Source: Mycolicibacterium komanii (GTDB lineage: Bacteria > Actinomycetota > Actinomycetes > Mycobacteriales > Mycobacteriaceae). Taken from it: a stretch of 64,000 bases of DNA. Below are positions 1 through 9,155 of this stretch, piece by piece. Positions within the stretch are counted from its first letter, which is position 1. The number at the start of each line of letters is the position of its first letter. Location: the NCBI RefSeq assembly GCF_001050035.1, contig NZ_CVTA01000013.1:41886-105885 (forward strand), read 5' to 3'. The notes beneath the pieces were generated by a model. It did not search any database, had not been told where the DNA came from, and worked only from the letters and a program-made list of their open reading frames with translations. Both the position numbers and the translations under genes were made by a program.

Positions 1-1
1 C

Positions 2-52
2 GGGCGCGCCAAGCAGTTCAACCTGCCGCCGTACTTCGGGGACTGCAAATGA
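2..52 (+). CDS. C-terminal tail of an MceC-like protein (partial)
   Basis: Only the last 16 codons are inside the window. They end in the residues PPYFGDCK and a TGA at 50-52 that overlaps the ATG of the next mce gene. The family is inferred purely from position: in mce operons the gene before MceD is MceC. The 4-bp ATGA overlap is the same junction used between the following mce genes, which supports one translationally coupled operon. Confidence 0.55.
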   Translation, partial: GRAKQFNLPPYFGDCK

Positions 53-1149
53 GTTCACGGACACTGCTGAAGCTGATCGCCATAGTCGCGATGGTGTGCG
101 GCGCGTGCGGTTGTTCGAGCAATCCGTTCGGCGAGCGGGCGATGACGATCGTCGGCCTGTTCGACAGCGCCAGTGGGCTTTACGAGGGTAACGCCGTGTC
201 GATCCTGGGCATGCCGGTGGGCTCCGTCGAGAAGATCGAGGCGAAGGGCGCCTACGTCGAGGTGACGATGCGCGTCGAGCCGGGCGTCAAGATCCCGGCC
301 GATGCGCAGGCGGTGACCGTGTCCACCTCCATCCTCACCGACAGGCACGTCGAGTTCACACCCGTCTACGAGGACGGCCCGACGCTCACCGACGGTCAGA
401 CACTCGGCCTGGATCGCACCCGAACGCCCGTCGAATTCGACCGAGTGCTGGCGATGATCGACAAGCTGGCGGTGCAGTTGCAGGGTGACGGTCACGGTTC
501 CGGCCCGGTCGCCGACCTGCTCTCGGTGAGCGCCGCGATGACCGAGGGCAACGGCACGAAGATCCGCTCCGCGCTGGGCGAGCTGTCGACGGCGCTGAAG
601 ATGAGCAAGGAGCGCGGGGCGCCGACCGGTGACGCGATCACCAAGATCGTCACCAACCTCGAGAGCTTGACCACCGCGGCCGCCGAGAACGACCAGACCA
701 TCCGCGACTTCGGTTCCTCGATGCGTCAACTCAGCGACGTGCTGGCGGCCGAACAGCTCGGCAGCGGATCGACCGGTGCGCAGATCAACCAGATCCTCAC
801 CGAGACAGCCGATCTGATCGAGGACAACCGGGACGTCCTGAAGACGTCGACGGCGGGCATGGAGACGACCACCAAGGCCATCGCCGAGTACCGGCGCGAG
901 CTCGCCGAGTCGCTGGACGTGGCGCCGATGCTGCTCGACAACGTCTACAACATGATCGACCACGAGAAGGACGCCATCCGTGCGCATCCCGTGCTCGACA
1001 AGGTCGAGCTCAACGGTCAGTTCACCAAGGAGGTCTGCAACCTGCTGGGCATGAAGCAGTTGGGCTGCACGACGGGCACCATTCAGGACTTCGGCCCCGA
1101 TTTCGGGGTCACGAGCATGCTCGAGGGATTGGCCGGTCTCGGACCATGA
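49..1149 (+). CDS. mceD: MceD-family lipid-transfer protein
   Basis: 366-residue Mce protein. An MlaD/Mce beta-barrel domain lies at about residues 30-115 (it begins MTIVGLFDSASGLYEGNAVS and carries the GMPVGSVEKI turn). A long helical region follows to about residue 330, then a short Cys-containing tail. Mce proteins A-F build a periplasmic tube that carries lipids to the YrbE permease in the inner membrane. It sits between the MceC tail and MceE with ATGA overlaps on both sides. It is shorter than the MceD proteins I remember (about 450-530 residues). Its N-terminal hydrophobic segment ends in a Cys-rich stretch (CGACGC, residues 17-22) resembling an imperfect lipobox. D is assigned from gene order; which mce paralogue operon this is cannot be told. 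Confidence 0.85.
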   Translation: MSSRTLLKLIAIVAMVCGACGCSSNPFGERAMTIVGLFDSASGLYEGNAVSILGMPVGSVEKIEAKGAYVEVTMRVEPGVKIPADAQAVTVSTSILTDRHVEFTPVYEDGPTLTDGQTLGLDRTRTPVEFDRVLAMIDKLAVQLQGDGHGSGPVADLLSVSAAMTEGNGTKIRSALGELSTALKMSKERGAPTGDAITKIVTNLESLTTAAAENDQTIRDFGSSMRQLSDVLAAEQLGSGSTGAQINQILTETADLIEDNRDVLKTSTAGMETTTKAIAEYRRELAESLDVAPMLLDNVYNMIDHEKDAIRAHPVLDKVELNGQFTKEVCNLLGMKQLGCTTGTIQDFGPDFGVTSMLEGLAGLGP

Positions 1150-2423
1150 AAAAGCCCATGACACAGCCCATGACACCGGCGCGGAGAACGGTCCGCGCAC
1201 TGGGCGCACTCACCGCGACCGCGTTCCTGGGCGGTGTGCTCGGGGGTTGTTCGATGGGCCTGGACCGGGTTCCGTTGCCCGCGCCGTCCGTCGGTCAAGA
1301 CCCGTACGAGATCAGCGCGACGTTCGCCAATGCGCTGAACCTGCCCGCCAAGGCGAAGGTCCGATTGTCCGGCGCCGATGTCGGTGAAGTCCAGACTATG
1401 ACCGCCCGCAACTACACGGCGGTGGTGACGATGCGGATCTCCTCCGACGTCCAGATCCCCGCCGGCACAAAGGCCGAGCTGCGTTCGGCCACCCCCCTCG
1501 GCGACATCTTCGTCGCGCTGACCCCGCCGTTGGGCGCTTCCGTGGCGACGAAACCGCTGCAGCCGGGCGCCGTGCTGCCGCTGGATTCCACTGCGTCGGC
1601 GGCGTCGGTGGAGGACGTGCTGAGCACCGCGGCGATGCTCGTCAACGGGGGAGCGATCCGCAACCTGACTCGGGTGATCAACGGTATGGGTCGAGCCGTC
1701 GGCGGCAAGGGTGAGGATCTGAACAAGTTCGTCGACGAATCCACCCGGCTGATCCAGAGCCTCTCGGCGCGTTCGGATTCCATCAAGCGTGCACTGGCCC
1801 AGACCGACGACCTCTCCGCGACGATGGCGGCCCGGCAGCAGTCGATCGACGCGGTCGTCGAGGCCGCCGGCCCCGCGTTGGGCGCTGTCGCCGAAAACAC
1901 CGACCGCATCGTCGATCTCATCGCCCAGGTCAACCGGATCACCTTGCAGCTGGCCAAATTCCCGTCGGTGCGCGGGGAGGAGTCGCGCAGCATGATGGCC
2001 GACCTCAACCGGCTCTCGGAGGGGCTGAACGAAGCGTCGACGGCTCCGGGTGCGTCGCTGGCTAACTTCAACCTGATGTTCGGCCCGATCCTCAAGACCA
2101 CCAACTCGACCGCGTCCAATGTCGAGATCGATCTCGCCGATCTCGCCGTCGGCGCGTTCGCCGACCGATTCCACCCGGCCGACCCGGGAAGCCGGGGGCC
2201 GGGTCGTGAGGACTTCCGCAACCTCGTCGGCAGCATCTCCTACGAGCTGTTGATGATTCGCAACCGGTTCTGGGGCAAGCCCACGGCGCCACCCGGTGTG
2301 GTGCCACCGCCGAACCTGATCGGGCCCAACCCGGGCAATCTCACGCCCGCTCCGCCGCCGCCGGGCCTGCCGCCACCCCCGCCGACGGCTCCGCCGGGCG
2401 CGTCTCTGGAGGGACCGCCATGA
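1146..2423 (+). CDS. mceE: MceE-family lipoprotein
   Basis: 425 residues. The signal peptide ends in a convincing lipobox (VLGGC, Cys at about residue 35), matching the known lipoprotein nature of MceE proteins. The Mce domain follows (DPYEISATFANALNL, then VRLSGADVGEV), then a helical region to about residue 370. The tail is very proline-rich (APPPPGLPPPPP type) and ends SLEGPP. The role is a subunit of the cell-envelope lipid-transfer tube. It overlaps the genes on both sides by 4 bp, so D, E and F should be translated from one message. Confidence 0.9.
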   Translation: MKKPMTQPMTPARRTVRALGALTATAFLGGVLGGCSMGLDRVPLPAPSVGQDPYEISATFANALNLPAKAKVRLSGADVGEVQTMTARNYTAVVTMRISSDVQIPAGTKAELRSATPLGDIFVALTPPLGASVATKPLQPGAVLPLDSTASAASVEDVLSTAAMLVNGGAIRNLTRVINGMGRAVGGKGEDLNKFVDESTRLIQSLSARSDSIKRALAQTDDLSATMAARQQSIDAVVEAAGPALGAVAENTDRIVDLIAQVNRITLQLAKFPSVRGEESRSMMADLNRLSEGLNEASTAPGASLANFNLMFGPILKTTNSTASNVEIDLADLAVGAFADRFHPADPGSRGPGREDFRNLVGSISYELLMIRNRFWGKPTAPPGVVPPPNLIGPNPGNLTPAPPPPGLPPPPPTAPPGASLEGPP

Positions 2424-3670
2424 GACTGGTGCTGAACGCGCTGCACTGGGCCAAGATTCGCCGCCTGGGCCTGTCGGCGTTCGCGCTGGCGATGATGTTC
2501 GTCATCGGCGTGACGTACCTGATGTTCGGGACGTTGCGCCTCGATCCGGTGAGCACTGAGTCATTAATTCGCGTCCATCTCGCCCAGACCGGTGGCCTGC
2601 TCCCGGGGCAGGACGTGACGCTGCGCGGTGTACCCGTGGGCCGGGTGCGTTCCATCGAGTTGTCCAACACCGGCGCCGTCGCGGTGGCGGCGCTGCATCC
2701 CGGCACCCGGATCCCAACCGACACCGAGGTCCGGGTCTCGGCGCTGTCGCCGGCCGGTGAGCAGTACCTCGACTTTCGCGCCGACCGCAACGACGGCCCC
2801 TACCTCGCCGACGGCGCCGAAATCGCCAGCGATCGAACGCGAACACCGGTGACGCTGGCCAAGCTGCTCGGCGACCTCGACGGCACACTGGAACAGGTCG
2901 ACAGCGCGCGGTTGTCGGCCGTCCTGGACGAACTACGGGTCGGACCGGAAGGCGCGGACAAACTCGCCGCCATCCTCGACGGTGGTGCATTCCTGGTGTC
3001 GACACTGGATTCGGTTCTGCCCCAGACTGTCAGCCTGATCCGCAACAGCAAGGTGGTGCTGTCGACCATGCGGGACGTCAGCCCGGGCATGGCCGCGACG
3101 TCGTCGGACTTGTCGACGATCCTCGCCGGCGTCGAACGCATGGACGGCGGCTACCGCAATCTACTTGACCGTGCACCCGAGGCGTTCTCGGGCATCGACG
3201 CCGTCATCGCCGACAACTCGCCGACGATGGTGCAGTTGCTCGGGAACCTGACCACCGTCTCCCAACTGGCATACCTGCGGGTGCCCGCCCTTGAGGAGTT
3301 CTTCTTTCCGCAATACCGGACCGGTTCGGCGCTCGAGGCGATCGGCAGCACCTTCCGCGACGGCGGGGTGTGGGGAGCGGTGAGCCTGTACTCGCGATAT
3401 GGCTGTGACTACAACCTGCCGAAGGCGCCGCCGACGCTGACCGACTTTCCGGAGCCCTTTCTCTACACCTATTGTCCGAATCCCGACCCGAAATACCTTG
3501 TGCGCGGCGCTCGTAACGCACCGCGTCCACCCGGCGACGACACCGCGGGCCCGCCGCCCGGTGCGCATCCGTTGCAACGCGCCGATCCGGTTCCCACCGG
3601 TCCGCTCACCATCCCGACGCCGTATGGCGGTCCCGTCCTCCCGCTTCCGCCACCGCCGAGTGGGCCGTGA
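2420..3670 (+). CDS. mceF: MceF-family lipid-transfer protein
   Basis: 416 residues with an N-terminal membrane anchor at about residues 15-38 (LSAFALAMMFVIGVTYLMF). The Mce domain follows (LIRVHLAQTGGLLPGQDVTL, then GVPVGRVRSI), then the helical domain. The conserved late segment contains the VPALEEFFFPQY and YSRYGCDYNLP motifs. The C terminus is proline-rich. It is the last Mce-domain gene of the operon, as MceF normally is. The 44-bp gap after it carries the ribosome-binding site of the Mce-associated gene. Confidence 0.9.
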   Translation: MRLVLNALHWAKIRRLGLSAFALAMMFVIGVTYLMFGTLRLDPVSTESLIRVHLAQTGGLLPGQDVTLRGVPVGRVRSIELSNTGAVAVAALHPGTRIPTDTEVRVSALSPAGEQYLDFRADRNDGPYLADGAEIASDRTRTPVTLAKLLGDLDGTLEQVDSARLSAVLDELRVGPEGADKLAAILDGGAFLVSTLDSVLPQTVSLIRNSKVVLSTMRDVSPGMAATSSDLSTILAGVERMDGGYRNLLDRAPEAFSGIDAVIADNSPTMVQLLGNLTTVSQLAYLRVPALEEFFFPQYRTGSALEAIGSTFRDGGVWGAVSLYSRYGCDYNLPKAPPTLTDFPEPFLYTYCPNPDPKYLVRGARNAPRPPGDDTAGPPPGAHPLQRADPVPTGPLTIPTPYGGPVLPLPPPPSGP

Positions 3671-3714
3671 GGCCAAGCAACGGACCGGCTCGATTACCCT
3701 GAAAGGAGCAATAG

Positions 3715-4368
3715 ATGACTACTCGCGAACAGGTGCTGGCACTGGACTCCACCGAGGACAACGACGCTGACGAGACCCGGTCGGAGAAGGCCGGTGAGGA
3801 GGCCGCCGCCGGCGAGCCCGATTCGGAGTCGGACGCGAACGCGGATGAGTCCGAATCGGATTCACCGCGCCGACGGTGGCTGCGTCGGCCCAGTCGAAAG
3901 GTTGTTGCGCTGGGGCTGGGTGCCCTGCTCGTGATCGGATCACTGGCCACCAGCGTCGTGCTGGCCATCGACCTGAAGCGGGAGCGGGAGGTGGCCGACG
4001 CCGGCCAGCAGGCGCTCGCCGCGGCGCAACAGTATGCGGTCGTGCTGACCAGCGTCGACGCATACAAGCTCGACGAGAACTTCACGGCGGTGCTGGACGG
4101 TGCGACCGGCGAGTTCAAGCAGATGTACAGCGAGTCCAGCAATCAGCTCAAACAGGCGCTGATCGACAACAAGGCCAGAGCCGACGGCAAGGTCATCGCG
4201 GCCGGTATCAAGTCGGCGACCAAGGACAAGGTCGAGGTGATGCTCTTTCTCGACCAGTCGGTCACCAATGCGCTGAATCCCGAACCGCGCCTTGATCGCA
4301 ACCGCATCATCATCACCATGGAAAAGGTCGACGGCCGCTGGCTGGCCAGTGATGTCGTGCTGCCGTGA
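3715..4368 (+). CDS. Mce-associated membrane protein (Mas type)
   Basis: 217 residues. The N terminus is highly acidic (Asp/Glu-rich to about residue 50), followed by a short basic stretch and one transmembrane helix at about residues 63-85 (VALGLGALLVIGSLATSVVL). The extracytoplasmic domain has an NTF2-like look and ends WLASDVVLP. The order acidic cytoplasmic tail, helix, small external domain is typical of proteins encoded just after mceF; these are thought to stabilise Mce complexes. An AAAGGAG ribosome-binding site lies before the ATG. The stop overlaps the GTG of the next gene (GTGA), so the pair is coupled. Confidence 0.82.
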   Translation: MTTREQVLALDSTEDNDADETRSEKAGEEAAAGEPDSESDANADESESDSPRRRWLRRPSRKVVALGLGALLVIGSLATSVVLAIDLKREREVADAGQQALAAAQQYAVVLTSVDAYKLDENFTAVLDGATGEFKQMYSESSNQLKQALIDNKARADGKVIAAGIKSATKDKVEVMLFLDQSVTNALNPEPRLDRNRIIITMEKVDGRWLASDVVLP

Positions 4369-5102
4369 GCCGGTTTATCGCGCGGTCTGCGGGCGTACTG
4401 CTCGGCGCGGCGCTGGTGGGGGCGTTCATCGGGACGTCGCCGACGGCCGTCGCTGACACCACATCCAACGGGGTCACCTACACCGTCGTGCCCGACGTAC
4501 GCGGCGGGACCAGCCCGCAAGGGCCCGGCGAGTGGACGGTGAACTACGAGAAGCTCGCAGGCGGTGACCCGGCGGTCACCGATGCGATCAATCGGATCCT
4601 CGACGACGAGGCCGACGGTCAGGTGTGGCTCTTCGCGGCCAGCGCCAGCAAGAGCTCGCGTTGGGTGTTCAACACCCAGGGCAGGCTGATGTTCCGGCCG
4701 ATGACCATCTCGGAACTGTGGCAAGGCCAGTACAACGCCTTCGACCTGCCGAACATGCCCGTCGACACCGTTGCCACCCGGGTTTTCGACTCCCGCAGCG
4801 GAATTCAAATCGTATGGAAGAACCTGTTCGTCGACGAGCAGGCCGGGCTGAACCGGCTGGGCGAGCTGACCAAGACGATCCTGCCTGCCACCTACCCGGA
4901 TCCACCGCTGGGCGGATGGGGGGAGTACTACGCGGGCTGGGCGCCGGTGGAGCGCAACTTCCGATTCTGGATCCCGACCGACGCCGGCATCCAGATGTAT
5001 TTCCCCGAGGGGCAATTCGGCAGGGAGGTGCGATCGATCACGATCCCGTGGGCCGGGGTGGCCGATCTGATCGCTCCGGTGTTCGCGCCGATCACCAGTT
5101 GA
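4365..5102 (+). CDS. Secreted DUF3298/RsiV-like protein
   Basis: 245 residues. A clear Sec signal peptide (MSRFIARSAGVLLGAALVG) is probably cleaved after TAVA. The mature domain begins with a beta-rich block (NGVTYTVVPDVRGG). Its end contains FPEGQFGREVRSITIPWAGV, which resembles the closing segment of DUF3298/RsiV-like domains (lysozyme-binding anti-sigma factor ectodomains and MPT64-like proteins). It starts at a GTG overlapping the Mas stop, so it is the last gene of the mce operon. Its position suggests an accessory role in the periplasm or cell wall; the exact function is unknown. Confidence 0.65.
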   Translation: MSRFIARSAGVLLGAALVGAFIGTSPTAVADTTSNGVTYTVVPDVRGGTSPQGPGEWTVNYEKLAGGDPAVTDAINRILDDEADGQVWLFAASASKSSRWVFNTQGRLMFRPMTISELWQGQYNAFDLPNMPVDTVATRVFDSRSGIQIVWKNLFVDEQAGLNRLGELTKTILPATYPDPPLGGWGEYYAGWAPVERNFRFWIPTDAGIQMYFPEGQFGREVRSITIPWAGVADLIAPVFAPITS

Positions 5103-5529
5103 GGACGTCGTCCGCTCCGCCGGGATTACACCCTGAATTCTGCATGATGATGCTCGACACGACCGGTCGCCACGGTTCGAGGTTCCACGTGCCGACCTTG
5201 CCTGGATTGGTGAAGGTGGACAGCTGCCAGTAGCACATGAACTGGTTCTGCATGGACAGCGTGTTGGCGTCGGGCGCATGCTCGAGCAACTCCGCCCACG
5301 CGTCGTAGCTCTGCGCGCCGTTGCTGAACGGACCCGACCCCGCCCAACCCCATGGCGTGGGGTAGATCCGCAGCGTCGCGCGATCGCCGTGGTACTCCCA
5401 GACGGTGTGATCGATGTAGTCGGGCGAGCCCGGCGGCCGCGGAGGCGGCGGTTGCGCATGCGCCATCACCGCACCGGGAAACAGCACGGCGACGCCCGCC
5501 GCGACGGCGAGCATTCGACCAATCCTCAC
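5092..5529 (-). CDS. Secreted DUF2599-like protein
   Basis: 145 residues with a signal peptide (MRIGRMLAVAAGVAVLFPGA) cleaved near AHAQ, then a proline-rich linker. A compact domain follows, starting YIDHTVWEYHGDRATLRIYP, with two Cys (in FMCYW and NSGCNPGG) that could form a disulfide. It resembles the small secreted DUF2599 family of mycobacteria from memory; no biochemical function is known to me. It is convergent with the mce operon and its last 11 bp overlap the end of the preceding gene. Confidence 0.6.
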   Translation of the reverse strand: MRIGRMLAVAAGVAVLFPGAVMAHAQPPPPRPPGSPDYIDHTVWEYHGDRATLRIYPTPWGWAGSGPFSNGAQSYDAWAELLEHAPDANTLSMQNQFMCYWQLSTFTNPGKVGTWNLEPWRPVVSSIIMQNSGCNPGGADDVLNW

Positions 5530-5543
5530 GGTCTCACCTCACA

Positions 5544-7019
5544 TCAGCCCACCGGCCATTGAAGCGCCTTGTGCTGCAGGTACTCCGAAAGCCCATGCTC
5601 ACCGAACTCCCGCCCGATGCCGCTGTGCTTGTACCCGCCGAACGGCGCGCTCGGGTTCAGTCCGCCGCCACCACCATTGATGATGACCGTACCCGCGCGC
5701 AACCGGCGTCCCACCGCCACCGCGCGCAACGGATCGGCCGACCAGACGCCACCCGCCAAGCCGTAGCGGCTGTCGTTGGCCAGCCGCACCGCCTCGTCGT
5801 CGTCGCTGAACGGGATCACGACACCGACCGGTCCGAAGAACTCGTCCTGAGCGATACGCATCGAGTTGTCCACCCCGACGAACAGCGTCGGTTCCACGAA
5901 GAAGCCACGTTCCAACTGCGCGGGACGCTTTCCGCCGAAGGCGATCTGCGCACCCTCGTCGACGCCGGTGGCGATCAGCGACTCGACCCGCTGGCGTTGC
6001 ACCTCGCGAATCAACGGTCCCATCATCGTCGCCGGATCCGACGGGTCGCCCACGCTGATGAAGCCGAGCACTCCGGCAATGCGGGCGACCAGCTCGTCGT
6101 GCAGTGACTGGTGCACAAGGATCCGGGTCAACAGCGCGCAACCCTGGCCGGCGTGAGTGACGATGCCCGCGAGCACGCTTTCCATCACCTTGTCGAGGTC
6201 GGCGTCGTCGAGAATGATGTTCGCCGACTTGCCGCCGAGTTCGAGAACGACCTTCTTCAACGAGTCCGCTGCCTGCGTATAGACCCTGCGGCCCACCGCA
6301 TCCGAGCCGGTGAAGCTCACCAGGTCCACCCCCGGATGCGTCGTCAACGCCTCGCCTTCGGCGATGTCGCCGGTGACCACGTTGAGCACGCCCGGCGGCA
6401 GACCGGCGGCCTCGGCCACCTCGCCGAGCACCAACGCCTCCAGCGGCGTGTACGGCGACGGTTTGAGCACCGCGGTGCACCCGGCGGCCAACGCGGGTCC
6501 GATCTTGGCCAGGTTCAGCAGGAACGGGAAGTTGAACGGGGTGATGAGCGCTGCGACGCCGTAGGCCTCGCGCATCATCATGCCCTGGCCGATGCCATGG
6601 CCCATCACCGGACGCACGGGCGGCTCGAAGTCGAACTGCGGTAGCACCCGTTCGGTCAGGTCACGGAAGTGGTCGATCGGGGTACCGACCTGAAGCATCT
6701 CGGAGAGCATGCGGGTCGAACCGGCCTCGGCGATGCTCAACTCGATGAGTTCGTCTCGGCGGCGGGTGAGTTCGTCGGCCATGGCGGCCAGAACACGGCC
6801 ACGCTCTGACGGGCGCATCGTCGGCCACGGCCCCTCGTCGAACGCGGTGCGGGCGGCGGTGACAGCGGCGTCGATGTCGGCGACGGTCGCCTGCGGCACC
6901 TCGGCGATGGCTTCCTCGGTCGCCGGGTTCACCACCGTGACGGTGTCGTTGCCGGTGCCCGACGTCCAAGCGCCGTCGATGAACAAGCCCTTGTGCGTGG
7001 AAACGGTCGTCGCTGTCAC
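5544..7019 (-). CDS. Aldehyde dehydrogenase, NAD(P)-dependent
   Basis: 491 residues, the full length of the ALDH superfamily. The general-base Glu is in VLELGGKSANI (about residue 258) and the nucleophilic Cys in HAGQGCALLTR (about residue 290). The Rossmann-type motif FTGSDAVGRRV and the C-terminal block APFGGYKHSGIGREFGEHGL are also present. It oxidises an aldehyde to the carboxylic acid, which would then need CoA activation by the cluster's synthetases. The start is a GTG preceded at 6 bases by a perfect AGGAGG. It is divergent from the FadR-type regulator, with a candidate operator between them. The substrate is unknown. Confidence 0.93.
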   Translation of the reverse strand: MTATTVSTHKGLFIDGAWTSGTGNDTVTVVNPATEEAIAEVPQATVADIDAAVTAARTAFDEGPWPTMRPSERGRVLAAMADELTRRRDELIELSIAEAGSTRMLSEMLQVGTPIDHFRDLTERVLPQFDFEPPVRPVMGHGIGQGMMMREAYGVAALITPFNFPFLLNLAKIGPALAAGCTAVLKPSPYTPLEALVLGEVAEAAGLPPGVLNVVTGDIAEGEALTTHPGVDLVSFTGSDAVGRRVYTQAADSLKKVVLELGGKSANIILDDADLDKVMESVLAGIVTHAGQGCALLTRILVHQSLHDELVARIAGVLGFISVGDPSDPATMMGPLIREVQRQRVESLIATGVDEGAQIAFGGKRPAQLERGFFVEPTLFVGVDNSMRIAQDEFFGPVGVVIPFSDDDEAVRLANDSRYGLAGGVWSADPLRAVAVGRRLRAGTVIINGGGGGLNPSAPFGGYKHSGIGREFGEHGLSEYLQHKALQWPVG

Positions 7020-7043
7020 TGAATTCCTCCTAGGTCCGCGTCA

Positions 7044-7060
7044 TTGAGTAAGCTGAATTA
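7044..7060. promoter_or_regulatory. Candidate cluster operator, site A
   Basis: The minus strand reads TAATTCAGCTTACTCAA. It matches sites B, C and D in the pattern CAG-two bases-TACT with AT-rich flanks. It lies between the divergent aldehyde dehydrogenase and FadR-type regulator genes. On the plus strand TAAGCT (7049-7054) could be the regulator gene's -10 box, so a bound repressor would block it. The imperfect dyad AGCT-5 nt-AGCT at 7051-7063 overlaps the site. Confidence 0.5.
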
Positions 7061-7098
7061 GCTATTTCCTTGGTGTCATCGGCGGGTAGGGCGGGAGG

Positions 7099-7896
7099 GT
7101 GATGGAACTGAACGGCCGTGGCGACCGCTCGTCCAAGCTCGTCCGCGCCCCCAAGACCGCCGAACTGATCGCCGACCACCTGCGCAGCAGCATCGTCCGC
7201 GGCGTGCTCAAGAAGGGCGACGCACTGCCGACCGAGGTGGAACTCGTGCGGCAGTTCGGGGTGTCCCGGCCCACGCTGCGCGAGGCATTCCGGATCCTGG
7301 AGAGCGAGTCGCTGATCGTGGTGCGCCGCGGTTCCCGGGGCGGCGTGTTGGTGTCCTCGCCCGAAACCGCAGTGGCAGCACGGGATTTCGGCCTGCTGCT
7401 GCAGATGTCGAAAACCACGCTGGCCGACGTGTACGAGGCACGCAAGGTTTTCGAACCTGCGGCCGTCGAGCTGCTGGCCAAACGGGCGAAACCCGACGAC
7501 ATCACCGAATTGCGGTCCACCTGCTCGGCTTTGGCGGCCCTGATCGCCGAGGGCGCCAAGGACGCCGACCTCGGCGAGTGGACGGCCGTCGTCTTCCGGT
7601 TCCACGACATCATCCTCGAGCGTTCCGGAAACAACACCATGGCCCTGGTCGGGGCGGTGTTGCGCGATGTCATCACCAAGCACATGGATCGCGCGGTCAC
7701 CACCGCCGCCGGTCCCGAGGTGATCGAGAAGCAGTTCAAGCAGACGCTGCGCACCTTTGAGAAGTTCATCGCGCTGATCGAAGACGGAGACGCGGCAGGG
7801 GCCAGGGACCTCTGGACCGCCCACATGAATCGTGCGGGCCGCCAGATGCTCTGGGGCGACCTCGCCAACGAAACGGTCCTCGACCTGTACTCCTGA
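7099..7896 (+). CDS. FadR-type GntR-family transcriptional regulator (FCD domain)
   Basis: 265 residues. An N-terminal winged helix-turn-helix (about 15-85) carries the GntR signature GDALPTEVELVRQFGVSRPT followed by LREAFRILE. An all-helical FCD effector domain (about 100-250) has the FHDIILERSGN and later histidines usual for metal or ligand binding. Such regulators normally sense an acyl-CoA or organic acid. The start is ambiguous between GTG at 7099 and ATG at 7102; a GGGAGG run lies immediately upstream. It is divergent from the aldehyde dehydrogenase with operator site A between them, so autoregulation is likely. Confidence 0.9.
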   Translation: MMELNGRGDRSSKLVRAPKTAELIADHLRSSIVRGVLKKGDALPTEVELVRQFGVSRPTLREAFRILESESLIVVRRGSRGGVLVSSPETAVAARDFGLLLQMSKTTLADVYEARKVFEPAAVELLAKRAKPDDITELRSTCSALAALIAEGAKDADLGEWTAVVFRFHDIILERSGNNTMALVGAVLRDVITKHMDRAVTTAAGPEVIEKQFKQTLRTFEKFIALIEDGDAAGARDLWTAHMNRAGRQMLWGDLANETVLDLYS

Positions 7897-7900
7897 CACC

Positions 7901-9109
7901 TCAGCCCAACACTCCCTGTTCGCGCAGGCCCGCGATCGTGTCCCAGTCCATGCCGCAGTCCAGCAGGATCTCCTCGGTGTGCTGCCCCAGTTCGGGCGCG
8001 GGACCCACCGGAGTGGTTGGCACGCCGTCGAATTGGTAGGGCGGAGCCACCAGACGGAACGGCTTGCCGTCGGTGCCGACGACCTCGGGCAGGTAGCCGT
8101 TCTCGGCGACCTGCGGGCTGGCGCAGACCTCATCGAACGTTGCGGCCGCGGACCAGACGCCGGAGAATCCGGCCAACGCGCTGCGCCACTCCTCGAGCGT
8201 GCGGGCACCGAACGTCGCGTCGAGTTCCGCGACGCACTCGGCACTGTTGACGAACCGCGAAAAGGCATCGCGGAACCGCTCATCGTCGATCAGGTCGTCG
8301 CGCCCGATCAGTGTGCAGAGTTCGGCCCAGAACCGGTCGGCCTGCAGGCACACCAGGTTCAGCCATCGGTCGTCGGAGGTGCGGTAGTAGTTCACGATCG
8401 GATTCGGTGCCGCCTTGCGTTCCATGCGCGGCAGTTCTTTCTCGCCGGTCGCCGCCGCGGCGATGTCGGGGCCCATGGTCCACATCCCGGTGTTCAGCAG
8501 GGAGACGTCGATCAGAGCCCCCTCACCCGACCGTTCTCGCCGGAACAGTGCCATCGCCACCGCACCGGCGATGGCGCTGGAGCCCTGCAGGTCGAAGAAC
8601 GCGGCCGGTTGCGCGGCGGGTTCGGCCGCCCCCGGGGCGGTCAGTTTGTTCTGCACGCCCGCCGCCGACCACGCTGCGGCGGAATCGAATCCACCGGTCG
8701 ACGCGTTGGGGCCGGTGCTGCCCCAGCCGGATCCCCGCACGTAGATCAGCCGAGGATTGCCCGCGCGCAGATCGTCGGGGTCGATGCCGAGCTTGGCCCG
8801 GACCTTCGGCAGGTAGCTGGTGAGAAATACGTCGGCGGTCTTGACGAGCCGGTGCAGCGCCTCCATGCCGGCCGGGGTGGTCAGGTCGAGGGTGATGCTG
8901 CGTTTACCCCGATTGGGCACGTGCAGAAAGGGGTTGGGCGCGCTGTCGTCGGCGTTGAGCGCATTACGCAGCGCGCGCTGGGGATCACCGGTCGGGGGCT
9001 CCACCTTGATCACGTCGGCACCGAGATCGGCCATGATGGCGCCGGCGCCGGGCACGAAGGTCCATGCCGCGACCTCGACGACGCGCACACCCTCGAACGG
9101 TCCAGCCAT
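7901..9109 (-). CDS. CaiB/BaiF family III CoA-transferase
   Basis: 402 residues counted from the MAGPFEGVRVVEVAAWTFVP start. I chose this ATG because AGGAGG lies 6 bases upstream and because the longer reading frame would run into the neighbouring gene. Family features are GAGAIMADLGADVIKVEPPT, RGKRSITLDL and a mid-protein GSGWGSTGPNA block; the catalytic Asp of the family is expected in the DVFLTSYLP region. It would move CoA between acids, for example from succinyl-CoA to the pathway acid, or racemise an alpha-methylacyl-CoA as related AMACR proteins do. It is convergent with the FadR-type gene, 4 bp apart. Confidence 0.87.
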   Translation of the reverse strand: MAGPFEGVRVVEVAAWTFVPGAGAIMADLGADVIKVEPPTGDPQRALRNALNADDSAPNPFLHVPNRGKRSITLDLTTPAGMEALHRLVKTADVFLTSYLPKVRAKLGIDPDDLRAGNPRLIYVRGSGWGSTGPNASTGGFDSAAAWSAAGVQNKLTAPGAAEPAAQPAAFFDLQGSSAIAGAVAMALFRRERSGEGALIDVSLLNTGMWTMGPDIAAAATGEKELPRMERKAAPNPIVNYYRTSDDRWLNLVCLQADRFWAELCTLIGRDDLIDDERFRDAFSRFVNSAECVAELDATFGARTLEEWRSALAGFSGVWSAAATFDEVCASPQVAENGYLPEVVGTDGKPFRLVAPPYQFDGVPTTPVGPAPELGQHTEEILLDCGMDWDTIAGLREQGVLG

Positions 9110-9155
9110 GCTCAATCCTCCTGCTGCCTGCAAAGAGTCAAATTTCGATGCGGGC

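Noticed and set aside
55..1209. Long open frame on the minus strand across mceD, and many similar ones elsewhere (for example 1083-2174, 25059-27446, 30084-31553, 31686-33755).
   Set aside because: They are antisense shadows of high-GC genes: rich in Arg, His, Gly and Asp, with no domain, no ribosome-binding site, and they overlap genes with clear motifs.
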